Positions 43,269 through 54,700 of a stretch of 64,000 nt of DNA are shown in pieces. The notes below the pieces were generated by a model. The model did not search any database. It had not been told where the DNA came from and saw nothing but the letters and a program-made list of their open reading frames with translations. This DNA comes from Paenibacillus bouchesdurhonensis (GTDB taxonomy: Bacteria > Bacillota > Bacilli > Paenibacillales > Paenibacillaceae). The stretch covers positions 145,648 to 209,647 of the forward strand of contig NZ_LT732547.1 of assembly GCF_900155685.1 (NCBI RefSeq), read 5' to 3'. Numbering within the stretch: the first letter of the stretch is position 1; each line of letters starts with the position of its first letter. Made by a program: the position numbers and the translations under genes.

Positions 43269-45732
43269 ACTATCCAGCTTGAACGTGATTCCGGAAGCGG
43301 AGAGGCGGAAGCTTTTGTATGAGTTTAACGATACAAAAGCCTCTTATCCAAAGGAGGCGGTTCTTCATCGCCTGTATGAACTGCAGGCGGACAGATGGCC
43401 GGATCGGATTGCGATTAGCATGGGAGAGTCGGCGCTGACTTATGAGCAATTGAATGCCAGGGCTAATGCGTTGGCAGGAGTGCTGCGGGATCGCGGCGTC
43501 AAGCCTAACCAGATCGTTGGAATTTTGTGTTCCCGATCAGAGAATATGGTGATCAGCATTCTTGCCGTTTTGAAGGCTGGCGGGGCTTACATGCCCATTG
43601 ATCCGCAGTATCCCAAGGAACGCATCAAATTTATGATCGAGGATAGTGGCTCCGTATTGTGCATTGTTGAAGATGCGGCTCTTGCCCCTGTCGGGACATC
43701 TGTGCCGACTGTGAACCTTGAAGATAGAGAGGTGCGGCTGGAGCTAGGCGTTCAAAGCGCCAGCAATCTGGAAGCGGTGAACAAGCCGGAGGATCTTGCC
43801 TATATTATTTATACGTCCGGCTCAACCGGAACCCCGAAGGGGGTTATGATCGAACATCGCAATGTTGTCAGACTATTGTTCAATGACCGCAATTTATTTG
43901 ATTTTAATGAGCATGATGTGTGGACATTGTTCCATTCCTTCTGTTTCGATTTCTCCGTCTGGGAGATGTACGGCGCGCTGCTGAATGGCGGCAAACTGGT
44001 TATCGTGCCGGAAGCGGCGGCCAGAGAGCCGCAGCGCTTCCTTGAGCTGCTGCGCAAAGAAGGCGTAACGATATTAAACCAGACCCCTACTGCCTTTTAT
44101 CAACTGGCCAAGCTCGAGACCGGACAGCCGTATCCCGCAGATCTTCGCGTTCGTCATGTGATCTTCGGCGGGGAAGCGCTCCTTCCGATACAGTTGGCCG
44201 CCTGGAAGAAGAAATATCCGAATATCAAATTGATTAATATGTACGGGATTACCGAAACAACGGTTCATGTGACATATAAGGAGATAGGCCTGTCGGAGAT
44301 AGAAGGTAGAATCAGCAACATCGGCAAGCCGATTCCAACGCTGCAGATATATCTCCTTAACGAAGACAGCGAGCTTGTTCCAATCGGGGTGGAGGGCGAA
44401 ATATATGTGGGCGGCGAAGGTCTGGCCAGAGGATACGTCAATCGGCCGGAGCTGACGCAGGAACGCTTTGTTCCCCATCCGTTCGAGCCCGGACAGCGGT
44501 TGTACCGGACAGGAGATTCGGCCCGGTGGCATGCCCATGGAGAATTGGAATACCTGGGGCGAATCGACCATCAGGTGAAAATTCGCGGGTATCGTATCGA
44601 ATTGGGTGAAATTACGACCCGGCTGCTTCACTGCGCCGGGGTGGAGGACGCTGTCGTTACGGTCAAGAAGGATAGTTTTGAGGAGGATATGCTTTGCGCT
44701 TATTTTGTAAGCGAACAGAAAATCAGCGGGTCGGAACTGCGGGAACAATTGAGCCGGCATTTGCCGCAATACATGCTGCCTTCTCATTACATCCAAATCA
44801 AGAGCATACCGATGACCTTGAACAACAAGGTGGACGTCAAGTCCCTTCCCGCTCCGGGGGAGCATGTGCAGCCAGCAGATGATTCAAACTTGGTCATGCC
44901 CTCCAATGAGATGGAACAGCGCATGTTGGATATTTGGAAGCTGCTGCTGAACCATTCGAATATTGGCGTTACCAGCAACTATTTCGGATGCGGCGGGGAT
45001 TCGATCCGGGCGATTGAGCTGATAAGCCGCTGCAACCGGGAGCTTGGACTGCACCTGGAAATTGTCGATCTATATATGCATCCGACTATCCAGGGCCTGC
45101 TGGAGAACTGTTCCGCACCCGGGCTCACCCATGATATACAGCAGGAAATTAGGGGAGATTTAGAGCGTCAACGGCAGGAATGGCTGGATAATCCCGATTA
45201 TCGCGGGATGCTTCCTCCCCAGGTGGAGGATGTGTTTCCGATGAGCGATATCCAACAAGGCATGGTGTATCACTATATGAAGCATGAGGGCTCTGGAGTG
45301 TATCACGATCAATTCGTATATCGGACGCCAGGCCGCAGGCTGAGCGCAGAAAAATTGAGAGAAGCCATCGCACTGATCAGCAGTAGACACCCGATGCTTC
45401 GGACAGGGTTCAATCTGACGGATTTTCCCGTCCCGGTTCAATTCGTATGTTCACAGATGGAGTATCCACTGGATGAGGTGGCGTTAGCAAATGAGGGGGA
45501 CGACGGTCTCATAGAGCTGGAAATCAGGGCTTATCTGGAGCGGGATCGTAAGCGTCCGTTCCGAATCGAGAAGGCGCCGTTGTGGCGCATCGTCCTTTTT
45601 CATTCGGAAAGTGAGACCTACCTATGCTGGATATTCCATCACGCTATATTGGACGGCTGGAGCGTAGCTGCTTTTATATCAGAGCTGTTCAACCTCTATA
45701 AGGATTTGAAGGGGGAGGAAGTCAGTGCTTAG
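43255..45732 (+). CDS. NRPS module 1: A(Thr) - T - N-lobe of C domain
   Basis: 825 residues. The A domain (about 25-540) has YTSGSTGTPKGVM, FDFSVWEMYGALL, NMYGITETTVHVTY and YRTGDSARW; residues at the Stachelhaus positions read D,F,W,N,I,G,M,V,H, the established threonine code. A carrier domain follows (YFGCGGDSIRAIEL, Ser about 583; Cys before GGDS is unusual). The next C domain starts at about 657 (VFPMSDIQQGMVYHYMK) and keeps its active site FHHAILDGWS, but the frame stops after LYKDLKGEE, half-way through the fold; the C-lobe is in the next ORF. The TTG start at 43255 overlaps the previous ORF by 14 nt and has no well-placed SD. Probably joined to its neighbours in reality. Confidence 0.82.
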   Translation: MSNIKLSSLNVIPEAERRKLLYEFNDTKASYPKEAVLHRLYELQADRWPDRIAISMGESALTYEQLNARANALAGVLRDRGVKPNQIVGILCSRSENMVISILAVLKAGGAYMPIDPQYPKERIKFMIEDSGSVLCIVEDAALAPVGTSVPTVNLEDREVRLELGVQSASNLEAVNKPEDLAYIIYTSGSTGTPKGVMIEHRNVVRLLFNDRNLFDFNEHDVWTLFHSFCFDFSVWEMYGALLNGGKLVIVPEAAAREPQRFLELLRKEGVTILNQTPTAFYQLAKLETGQPYPADLRVRHVIFGGEALLPIQLAAWKKKYPNIKLINMYGITETTVHVTYKEIGLSEIEGRISNIGKPIPTLQIYLLNEDSELVPIGVEGEIYVGGEGLARGYVNRPELTQERFVPHPFEPGQRLYRTGDSARWHAHGELEYLGRIDHQVKIRGYRIELGEITTRLLHCAGVEDAVVTVKKDSFEEDMLCAYFVSEQKISGSELREQLSRHLPQYMLPSHYIQIKSIPMTLNNKVDVKSLPAPGEHVQPADDSNLVMPSNEMEQRMLDIWKLLLNHSNIGVTSNYFGCGGDSIRAIELISRCNRELGLHLEIVDLYMHPTIQGLLENCSAPGLTHDIQQEIRGDLERQRQEWLDNPDYRGMLPPQVEDVFPMSDIQQGMVYHYMKHEGSGVYHDQFVYRTPGRRLSAEKLREAIALISSRHPMLRTGFNLTDFPVPVQFVCSQMEYPLDEVALANEGDDGLIELEIRAYLERDRKRPFRIEKAPLWRIVLFHSESETYLCWIFHHAILDGWSVAAFISELFNLYKDLKGEEVSA

Positions 45733-48700
45733 TCCGCTGCAAACAAGCTATAAAGATTATGTTGTCGAGCAATTGGCGATGGCTCAAAATCGGGAGACCG
45801 CTGAATATTGGCGCAATGAACTGGTCGATTACCGGAAATACGCCTTTCCCGATCCGCCAGTACTTTCCCAGGACGATCCGCCTAATTCCACGGTTACGCC
45901 GCTGCCTCAAGCGCTGTATAACAGCTTGCTGCTATCAGCTCAGCAGCAGCAGGTCAGCGTAAAATCACTATGCCTGGCGGCTTTTATCGGCACGCTGTAC
46001 ATGTATTCCTACGAAGAGGACATTCTCATCGGACTTGTAGAAAATGGGCGCCCTGTCCATGAGGATGGAGGACGGGTATTGGGTTGTTTTCTCAACACCG
46101 TTCCGATGCGCACGAAATTTCTTCCCTCGATGACCTGGGCAGAGCTGGCTGCGGACGTAAACCGCAAACAGATTGAATTGAAACAGCATGGACGCATGTC
46201 CCTGGTGCAGATTTTGAACGCGCTCGGAGAACAAAGCCATCGCGACAACCCGCTATTTGACATCGCTTTTAACTTTATTGATTTTCACATTTATGAATCG
46301 GTAGACAAAGGGTTGTTTGAGTTTATGCCGTACAGCTTCGAGAGAACGAATACGGTGCTTGATTTCAGTGTCTCGGTCACATTGGGGGAGCTGTCCGTTA
46401 AGATGGTGTCCTCCTATGACCAGGACTTCACCTCGCAGCTGCTGCAAATGTACATAAGAACACTGCATTGCATGACTCGTCAGCCCTCGGAGCGAATAAG
46501 CCCGTATTTCTGGATGACCGAAGAGGAGAAGGCGAAGCTGCAATCATTTAATCACACAGATGCTGATTATCCTAGGGAAGCTACGGTGGTCAGCTTGTTC
46601 GAGCAGGCGGTGCGGAATTATCCCCGCAATACGGCTCTCGTGAAAGGAGAGGAGGAGCTAACTTATTCCGAGCTTGACCGAAAGGTTAACGTGCTTGCCA
46701 GCCGATTGCTGGGCTCGGGAGTTGCGGCGGGAGAGCATATCGGCCTGCTGGCTGATCGCTCCTTCGAGATGATCATCGGCATCATGGCCATATTAAAGGC
46801 CGGATGTGCCTATGTGCCGCTGGATCCGGAGTTTCCGCAAGAGCGGCTTAGAGGCATTCTGGCGGATTGCGGGGCGAATTGGCTCCTCGCCGGCGAGGGC
46901 TTGTCTGTGGAGGGCTATGAGGGGACGAGTCTTGACTTGAGCGGGTTATGCCAAGACCTCTCAGAGGCTCAGGCTATATCCTTACCGGAGGTTCAGCGTA
47001 AGCCGGCCGATCTTGCCTATATTATGTATACCTCAGGCTCCACCTCGGCTCCAAAGGGCGTAGCGGTAACCCATGGAAACATTGTCAAAACCGTGTTCAA
47101 TAACGGATTTATGGATATTTCCGATTCTGATCGGATGCTCCAGCTATCCAATTATGCCTTTGATGGAAGCACGTATGAAATTTTCGGCGCGCTCCTTCAT
47201 GGGGCTGTCTTGGTTCTTATTGCGAAGAAGGATGTGCTGAATGCCTCGGAGCTGGCAAGGACTTTGGAGGAACAGAGGATTACATCCGCCTTTATGACCG
47301 CTGCATTGTTCAATACGATAGTGGATTGGGATGTTCATTGCTTGCGGCATGTGCGGCGGATGTTCTTCGGGGGCGAGGCCGGGTCGAAGAAGCATGTGCT
47401 CAAGGCGTTGGATTGTCTGGGGGAAGGCCGACTGGCGAACGGATACGGCCCCACAGAAACGACTGTATTTGCTTCAACTTATGTGGTCAATGACCAATTG
47501 CGCAAGTATAACTCCGTACCTATCGGACGTCCTATTCATAATACGCGCGTTTACATTTTGAATCAGCAGGGGGAACGGCAGCCGATCGGTGTGCCGGGAG
47601 AACTCTACATCGCTGGTGAAGGCCTTGCCAGTGGTTATTATGGACAGCCGGATTTGACCGGGGAACGGTATCTGCCGTGTCCCTTTGAGCCGGGGAACAG
47701 AATGTACAGAACCGGCGATCTGGCGAGATGGCTTCCCGATGGGAATCTCGAATACTTGGGACGGATCGATCAGCAGGTCAAAATACGCGGCAACCGGATC
47801 GAGCTTGGCGAGATCGAAGGAAAGCTGCGATCCATGGAGACGATATCCGAAGCTTTGGTCATCGCGGCACAGGATGATCGTGGGCATTCGTATTTATGTG
47901 CTTATGTTGTTCCGGCAGGGGAGAAGGGGACTGTTTCCGCTTGGAAGAAGGGTCTGCGGGAATCGCTGCCGGAATATATGGTTCCAAGTACATTCGTATC
48001 GCTGGAGAGCTTTCCTCTTACGACGAATGGCAAACTGGATCGCAGGGCGCTCCCGAAGCCGGAGCGAGTTCAGACTCAGAAAGGCTATACGGCACCGGCC
48101 AACCCAATGGAAGAGCTGCTGTGCCAGCTGTGGGAGGAAGTTCTGGATACTGAGGGTATCGGGGTTGAGGAGCATTTCTTCGAGATCGGCGGGCATTCTC
48201 TGAAGGCGATGCTTCTGGCAGCGAAGCTGCAGAAACAAACGGGCGTCCGTATTTCGCTGCAAGAGATGTTTCTGCGTCCAACGATACGCGAAATGGCGCT
48301 ATGGCTGATGGATACGGAACCAGCGCAGGCAGCGAAGGGAAATATCGTACCCGCTCCGGTTATGGAGACCTATCCCGTCTCCTCCATTCAGAAGCGAATC
48401 TATATTGTGCAGCAGTTTGAAAATGCCGGGACAAGCTACAATATGCCCATGGTGCTCGAATTGAACGGCCAGCTTGACAAGGAACGGCTGCGAAATGCAT
48501 TTTACGCACTGATCGAGCGTCATGAGAGCTTGCGGACCTCCTTTGAACTGGTGGACGGCGAGCTCATGCAGCGTGTTCATGAAATGAATGAAGTTAACGC
48601 TGCTCCTATATTTTCAGAAAAGTCATTTAGGGACAACGCCGAGCCTGAGTGGACAGAGGAACGGTTAAGCGATCATGCAAGGATGTTCATCCGTCCCTTT

Positions 48701-51700
48701 GATCTAGGTAAAGCTCCGCTAGTGCGGGCTGATCTGCTGGGGATTTCCCCGGAGCGGCATATTTTGCTTCTGGATATGCACCATATTGTGTCGGATGGCA
48801 CATCAATAGAAATATGGGTGAGAGAGCTTGTCCAGTTGTATCAAGACGTCTCTCTGCCATCGCTGCGAATTCAATATAAGGATTTTGCTTACCAGGAGCA
48901 GCAAAGGGATGACGAAGCATATGCGAAGGGCGAGCAATATTGGCTGTCGCGCTTCAGCGGAGAATTGCCGCTTCTGGAACTTGAGACGGATCAGCCCCGT
49001 CCTCCGATTCGCAGCTTTGCGGGGCAAAGGCTGGTGAAGGAGCTGGAAGTTGAACTGGCGGAGGAGATCCAAGCTGCTGCTGCCTCCCGTCAGTCTACGG
49101 TCTTTATGATCATGATGGCGGCCTACCACGTGCTTCTCGCCAAATATTCCGGTCAGCATGACATTGTTGTGGGAACGCCGTTTGCATGCCGAGGAACTGT
49201 GCAGGACGAGCCGATCGTCGGTATGTTTGCCAATACGCTGGCTCTGCGCAGCCAGCCGTTGTCTGAGCTGACGGTTAGTGAATATTTTCAGCAGGTACGG
49301 GAGTTGGCTTTGACTGCCTTCGAGCATGGGGCTTATCCGCTGCACGAGCTGATCGGCCGTTTATCCTTGCCATACGATGCGAGCCGGCACCCTTTATTCG
49401 ACACCATGTTTGTACTCCAAGAGGAGGGCCAGTCGGTTTATCGCCTGCCGGGGCTAAGCATTTCATCCCGTGAGTTTGATCAAAGCGCCGCGAAATTCGA
49501 CCTGACCTGGGTATGTACAACATCCTCCGAAGGAGTAAAGATCGGGGTGGAATATCGGGTCGATCTGTGGAAGGAAGACTCGATACATCGCATGTTAGCG
49601 CATTATGTTCATCTTCTGCGGCAGATGGTGGAAGACCCGCACTTGCGGATTGGCGAATTGGAGCTGGCCACCGAGACAGAGCTTCAGCAGCTTGAAGCCT
49701 GGAATGCTACTGAAGCCGAATATCCGCGCCACGCATCCGTTGCTGATCTGTTCGAAGAACAGGTTATACGCCGCGGATCGTCCTCGGCCGTGATGATGGA
49801 CGGCGAGTCCCTGACCTATCTTCAGCTTAACGAAGCTGCCAATCGGGTGGCATGGTACTTGATCGAAAAGGGAGTTCAGCCGGGAGAAACCGTGGGGATG
49901 CTGATGGAGCGTTCGCCGGAGATGATTGTCGCCATATTGGGCATCATCAAGGCTGGCGGCGCTTATGTTCCGCTGGATCCTGGATTTCCGGCGGAACGTA
50001 TGGCTTATATGCTGGATGACAGTGATGCAAGATGGCTGATCGCATCGTCAGGGCATGCTGTGCCTGGCTTCCAGGGAGAAGTAATTCCTTATGAGGAGAG
50101 CAATTGGGCGCATCTATCCGGCAGCAATCCTGGCGGATCGTCCGAGGCTGGCGGCTCGGCGCAAGCTGAGGCTGTTGCCAGCCGACCCGGCCCGGATCAT
50201 CCGCTTTATATCATGTACACCTCCGGGTCGACGGGAACGCCGAAAGGGGTCGTGACCACCCATCGCAACGTGGTGAAGACGAGCATCAACAACGGGTTTA
50301 TCGAGGTGACTCCGACGGATCGGATGCTGCAGCTATCCAACTACGCTTTTGATGGCTCGACGTATGAAATCTTCGGAGCGCTGCTGAACGGAGCGACGCT
50401 AGTGCTGATTCGCAGGGAGGATGTGCTGAACCCCGCTGAGCTGGGGAGAATCCTGGAGCAGGAGCGCATTACGTCAGCGTTCATGACGGCTGCGCTGTTC
50501 AACACGGTGGTGGACTGGGATGTAAGCTGTCTGAAGCATGTGCGCAAGCTGTTCTTCGGAGGGGAAGCAGCATCGCAGAAGCATGTGCTGAAGGCGCTGG
50601 ACTACCTGGGAGCCGGACGGATCGCCAACGGCTACGGCCCGACGGAGACGACGGTATTCGCGGCCACGTATACGGTGGATGAGGGGCTGCACGAGCGGGA
50701 CAGCGTTCCGATCGGCCGGCCGATTCACAACACGAAGCTCTATGTGCTGAATCCGGATGGACTGCGCTTGCCTGCGGGCATTCCTGGAGAGCTGTATATT
50801 GGCGGAGACGGGCTTGCCCGGGAGTACTTGGGCCAACCGGAATTGACCTTGGAACGATTCGTGGACAATCCGTATGCTCCGGGGGAAAGGCTGTACAGAA
50901 CCGGGGATCGGGTAAAATGGCATACCGATGGAAGCCTGGAATTTCTGGAGCGGATCGATCATCAGGTGAAGATTCGCGGACACCGGATTGAGCTTGGGGA
51001 GATCGAAGGGTGTTTGCGTCAGTTATCCGGGGTGAGGGAGACGGCGGTTACTGCCGGCAGGGACGAACAGGGGCATTCTTATTTATGCGCTTATGTTGTT
51101 CCGGCAATGGAGAACCCTGATGTGGATTCAGATGAAGCGAAGAAGCTTGTCGCATACTGGAAGAGGGAATTGAAGCGGCAGCTGCCCGACTATATGGTGC
51201 CTACGGCATTTACACTATTGAAGGAGCTTCCGCTGACAAGCAACGGGAAGCTGGATCGCAAATCCCTGCCGGAGCCGCAGCAAATCAGGGGTAAAATGTA
51301 TGCTCCTGCTACGAACCATTACGAGGAAAGACTGATCGGGATATGGGAGGAAGTTCTGGGCGTATCCGATGTCGGAATTCACGACCACTTCTTCGAACTG
51401 GGCGGGCATTCGCTTAAGGCGATGCTCTTAGTCGGCAGAATCCATCAGGCGCTCAGCGTCAAGCTGCCCCTGCAGGATGTATTCCGCCATCCTGAATTGA
51501 AAGAAATGGCGGCATGCATTTCGCGTTCGGATCGGAGCAGTTATCAATCGATTCCGCTTGCTCCGAAGCAGGAGAGCTACCCCGTAACTGAAGTACTCAA
51601 GCAAATCTATTATACACGCGAGTCTGATCCTGCCGATGTCAGCTACAATATGCCGATGCTATTCGAAATTGCCGGCATATTGGACACGGATCGACTGACT

Positions 51701-54700
51701 GCGGCTATTCATCAGTTGTTGGCGCGTCATGAAGCGTTGCGTACCTCTTTTCATATGGAAGGAACAGGGCTTCTACAGAAAAATCATGATATCGGCGAAG
51801 TAGACTGGAAGCTGACATTCTTGATTGCAGAGGATGCCGCTGACAATGCCGAGAATGGGGAGGGCATCGCCGCTGCTCTGGATCAGTTTATGGATCAATT
51901 CGTTGTTCCATTCGATCTGGCGCAAGCTCCGCTGTTCAGGGCAGGGCTGCTGAAATTGGCAGCGGATCATCATTATTTAGCTCTGGATATGCATCATATC
52001 GTGTCTGACGGGGTATCTGCCCGTGTCATTTATGAAGAGCTGCTGCAGCTTTATCAGGGACTGCCTCTGCGTCCGGTTCGCCTGCAGTTCAAGGATTACT
52101 CCGTATGGGAGCAGCAACGGCGAGACAGCGCAGAATATGCCGAGCATGAGCAGTTCTGGCTCAATCAATTCGAAGATTATGATGGCACTGCGGAGCTCCC
52201 GTTGGATCGGCCTCGCCCAGCCATGCGGAATAATCAAGGCCAGGTGTACCGGTTTGCAATCCAACCCAAGCTTTTGCAGAAGCTGAAGGGGGAAGCATCC
52301 AGCCGCGACACGACATTATTTATGCTGCTGTTGTCTGCTTATGGAATTCTTTTATCCAAATACACTGGGGAAGAAGCCGCGATTGTGGGCACACCGACGG
52401 CCGGACGCGGACATGCTGATGTTGAAGAGACGGTGGGGATGTTTGTCAATACATTAGCGTTTCGCCTAAAGCCGGAGATGGAGCTCCAAGTTTGCGAGTA
52501 TTTAACCCGAGTGAAGCATGAACTGCTGCAGGCTTATCAGCACGGGGCTTATTCGCTTAGCGAGCTTGTGGACAAGCTGAATATTCCCTACGAGTCTGGC
52601 AGAAATCCGCTCTTTGATACGATGTTTGTCCTTCAGGATATGGATTTGGAGACAAAAGAGCTTCAGGATCTGACGGTTACCCCATTATTGTGGCAGAACC
52701 GCCAGGCCAAGTTCGATATGACTTGGGCTTGGCAAGAGCGCGGGGGACAATTGAGCTGTGAAATTGAATACCGTCCGGATTTATGGGAGGAATCAACGAT
52801 CCAGCGGATGGCTCGGCACTATGAATGGCTGCTGGAGCAGATGATGAACGATTTTGAAGTCAGAATACATCATCTGGAGCTGATCACGCCTGAGGAGAGA
52901 GAGCAGATCGCCGCATGGAACAGCACCTATGCTGAATATCCACGTTTTGCGACCGTGACTTCCTGTATCGAGGAAGCCGCGGCTGATAGACCGGATCAGA
53001 CAGCGGTTGAAATGGGCGAATACTATTTGACCTATAGGGAATTGAATGAACGGGCTGACCGAATGGCCGCTTACTTAAGAAGCCATGGTGTCGAGGCAGG
53101 GGAGTTTGTCGGACTGATGACCCAGCCGCAGCCGGATATGATTGTGGCGATACTGGCTATTCTGAAGGCGGGCGCCGCCTATGTGCCGCTGGATCCAACC
53201 TTCCCTGAAGAACGGCTTGCCTACATGCTTCGCGCTAGCCATGCAAGGTGGCTTGTTGCGGAAGAGGGCAGCCAGCATATCGAGTTCGGCGGAACCCGCA
53301 TTGGCTTGAAGGAGGCATATTCGCAAGCAGAGACTGGTGTCATGCCTGTTTCGGTTTCGTCTGCCGCTGATCAGCCGTTGTACCTGATGTTCACTTCGGG
53401 ATCAACAGGAACTCCGAAAGGGGTCGTGATTACACACCGAAACGTAGTCAAGACCTGCATGAACAACGGCTATGCCGAAATTACCGCTGAAGACCGCATG
53501 CTCCAGCTGTCCAACTATGCTTTCGATGGCTCTACGTATGAAATTTTCAGCGCATTGTTAAATGGGGCTACTCTGGTGCTGGTATCCAGAGAGCAGCGAC
53601 TGGATGCTGCCGAGCTGGCAGGAACGATTACAGGGAAGAGAATCTCCGCGATGCTTGCGACAACGGCTCTCTTTAATACGCTTGTTGACTACGATGTTCG
53701 TTGTCTTCAAGGGGTGCGGAAGCTAATTTTTGGCGGAGAGGCAGCATCGTTTAAGCATGCCGTTAAGGCTCTGGAGCATGCCGGAGAACATAGAATTATT
53801 AACGCCTATGGCCCGACGGAAACCACGGTAATTGCCGCAACCTATTCCTTAACGGATGACGTCAAGAAGCGAGGCCGTATTCCCATCGGCAAGCCGATTC
53901 ATAACACAAGATGTTATGTCGTTAGCGATTGGGGTCAGCTTCAACCGATCGGCCTTCCGGGAGAGTTGTGGATTGCAGGCGACGGACTCGCCCAAGGATA
54001 TCTGGGGCAGGATGAACTGACGTCTGAAAAGTTTATAGTCTGCCCTGAGCTCCAGGAAGAGAGGCTTTATCGTACCGGTGATCTTGTGCGCTGGCTTCCA
54101 GACGGAAATCTGGAATATGTTGGGCGAATGGATCATCAGGTCAAAATTCGTGGAAACCGGGTAGAGCTTGGGGAGGTCGAAGGAGCTATTTTATCGCTGC
54201 CTTCCGTAAAAGAGACCGTTGTCACCGAGTTCAGGGATAAGCAGGGGCATTCCATGCTGGTTGCTTATGTAGTCTCGGACGTTCCAGCGGAGGAGCAAGG
54301 AAGCGCTCATAGCGTCGGAGCTTCCGAATGGAAGCAGGCTCTGAAGGATCGATTGCCGGAATACATGATTCCTTCCGTCTTCATTTCCTTGCCGGATATT
54401 CCGCTTACGCGCAACGGCAAGCTGGATCGCAAGGCATTACCGGCTCCGAACATCGGGGATAATCATGAATATATTCCTCCCGGCAGTGAAACGGAGGCGG
54501 CTTTAGCCGAAGTATGGCAGGAATTGCTGGTCATTGAACAGGTAGGGGCTACGGATCATTTCTTTGAACTGGGCGGCCACTCGCTCAAAGTCATGATGCT
54601 TGCCGCCAAAGTGCACGAGCGCTGGGGAGTCAAGCTTGCCATCCCAGAGTTGTTTCAGAATCCGGTACTATGCGACATGGCCCGATTGATCGATGGCAGC

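Noticed and set aside
44074..44865. 263-codon minus-strand ORF
   Set aside because: Antisense to the Thr-type A domain; GC-rich third positions keep the reverse frame open.
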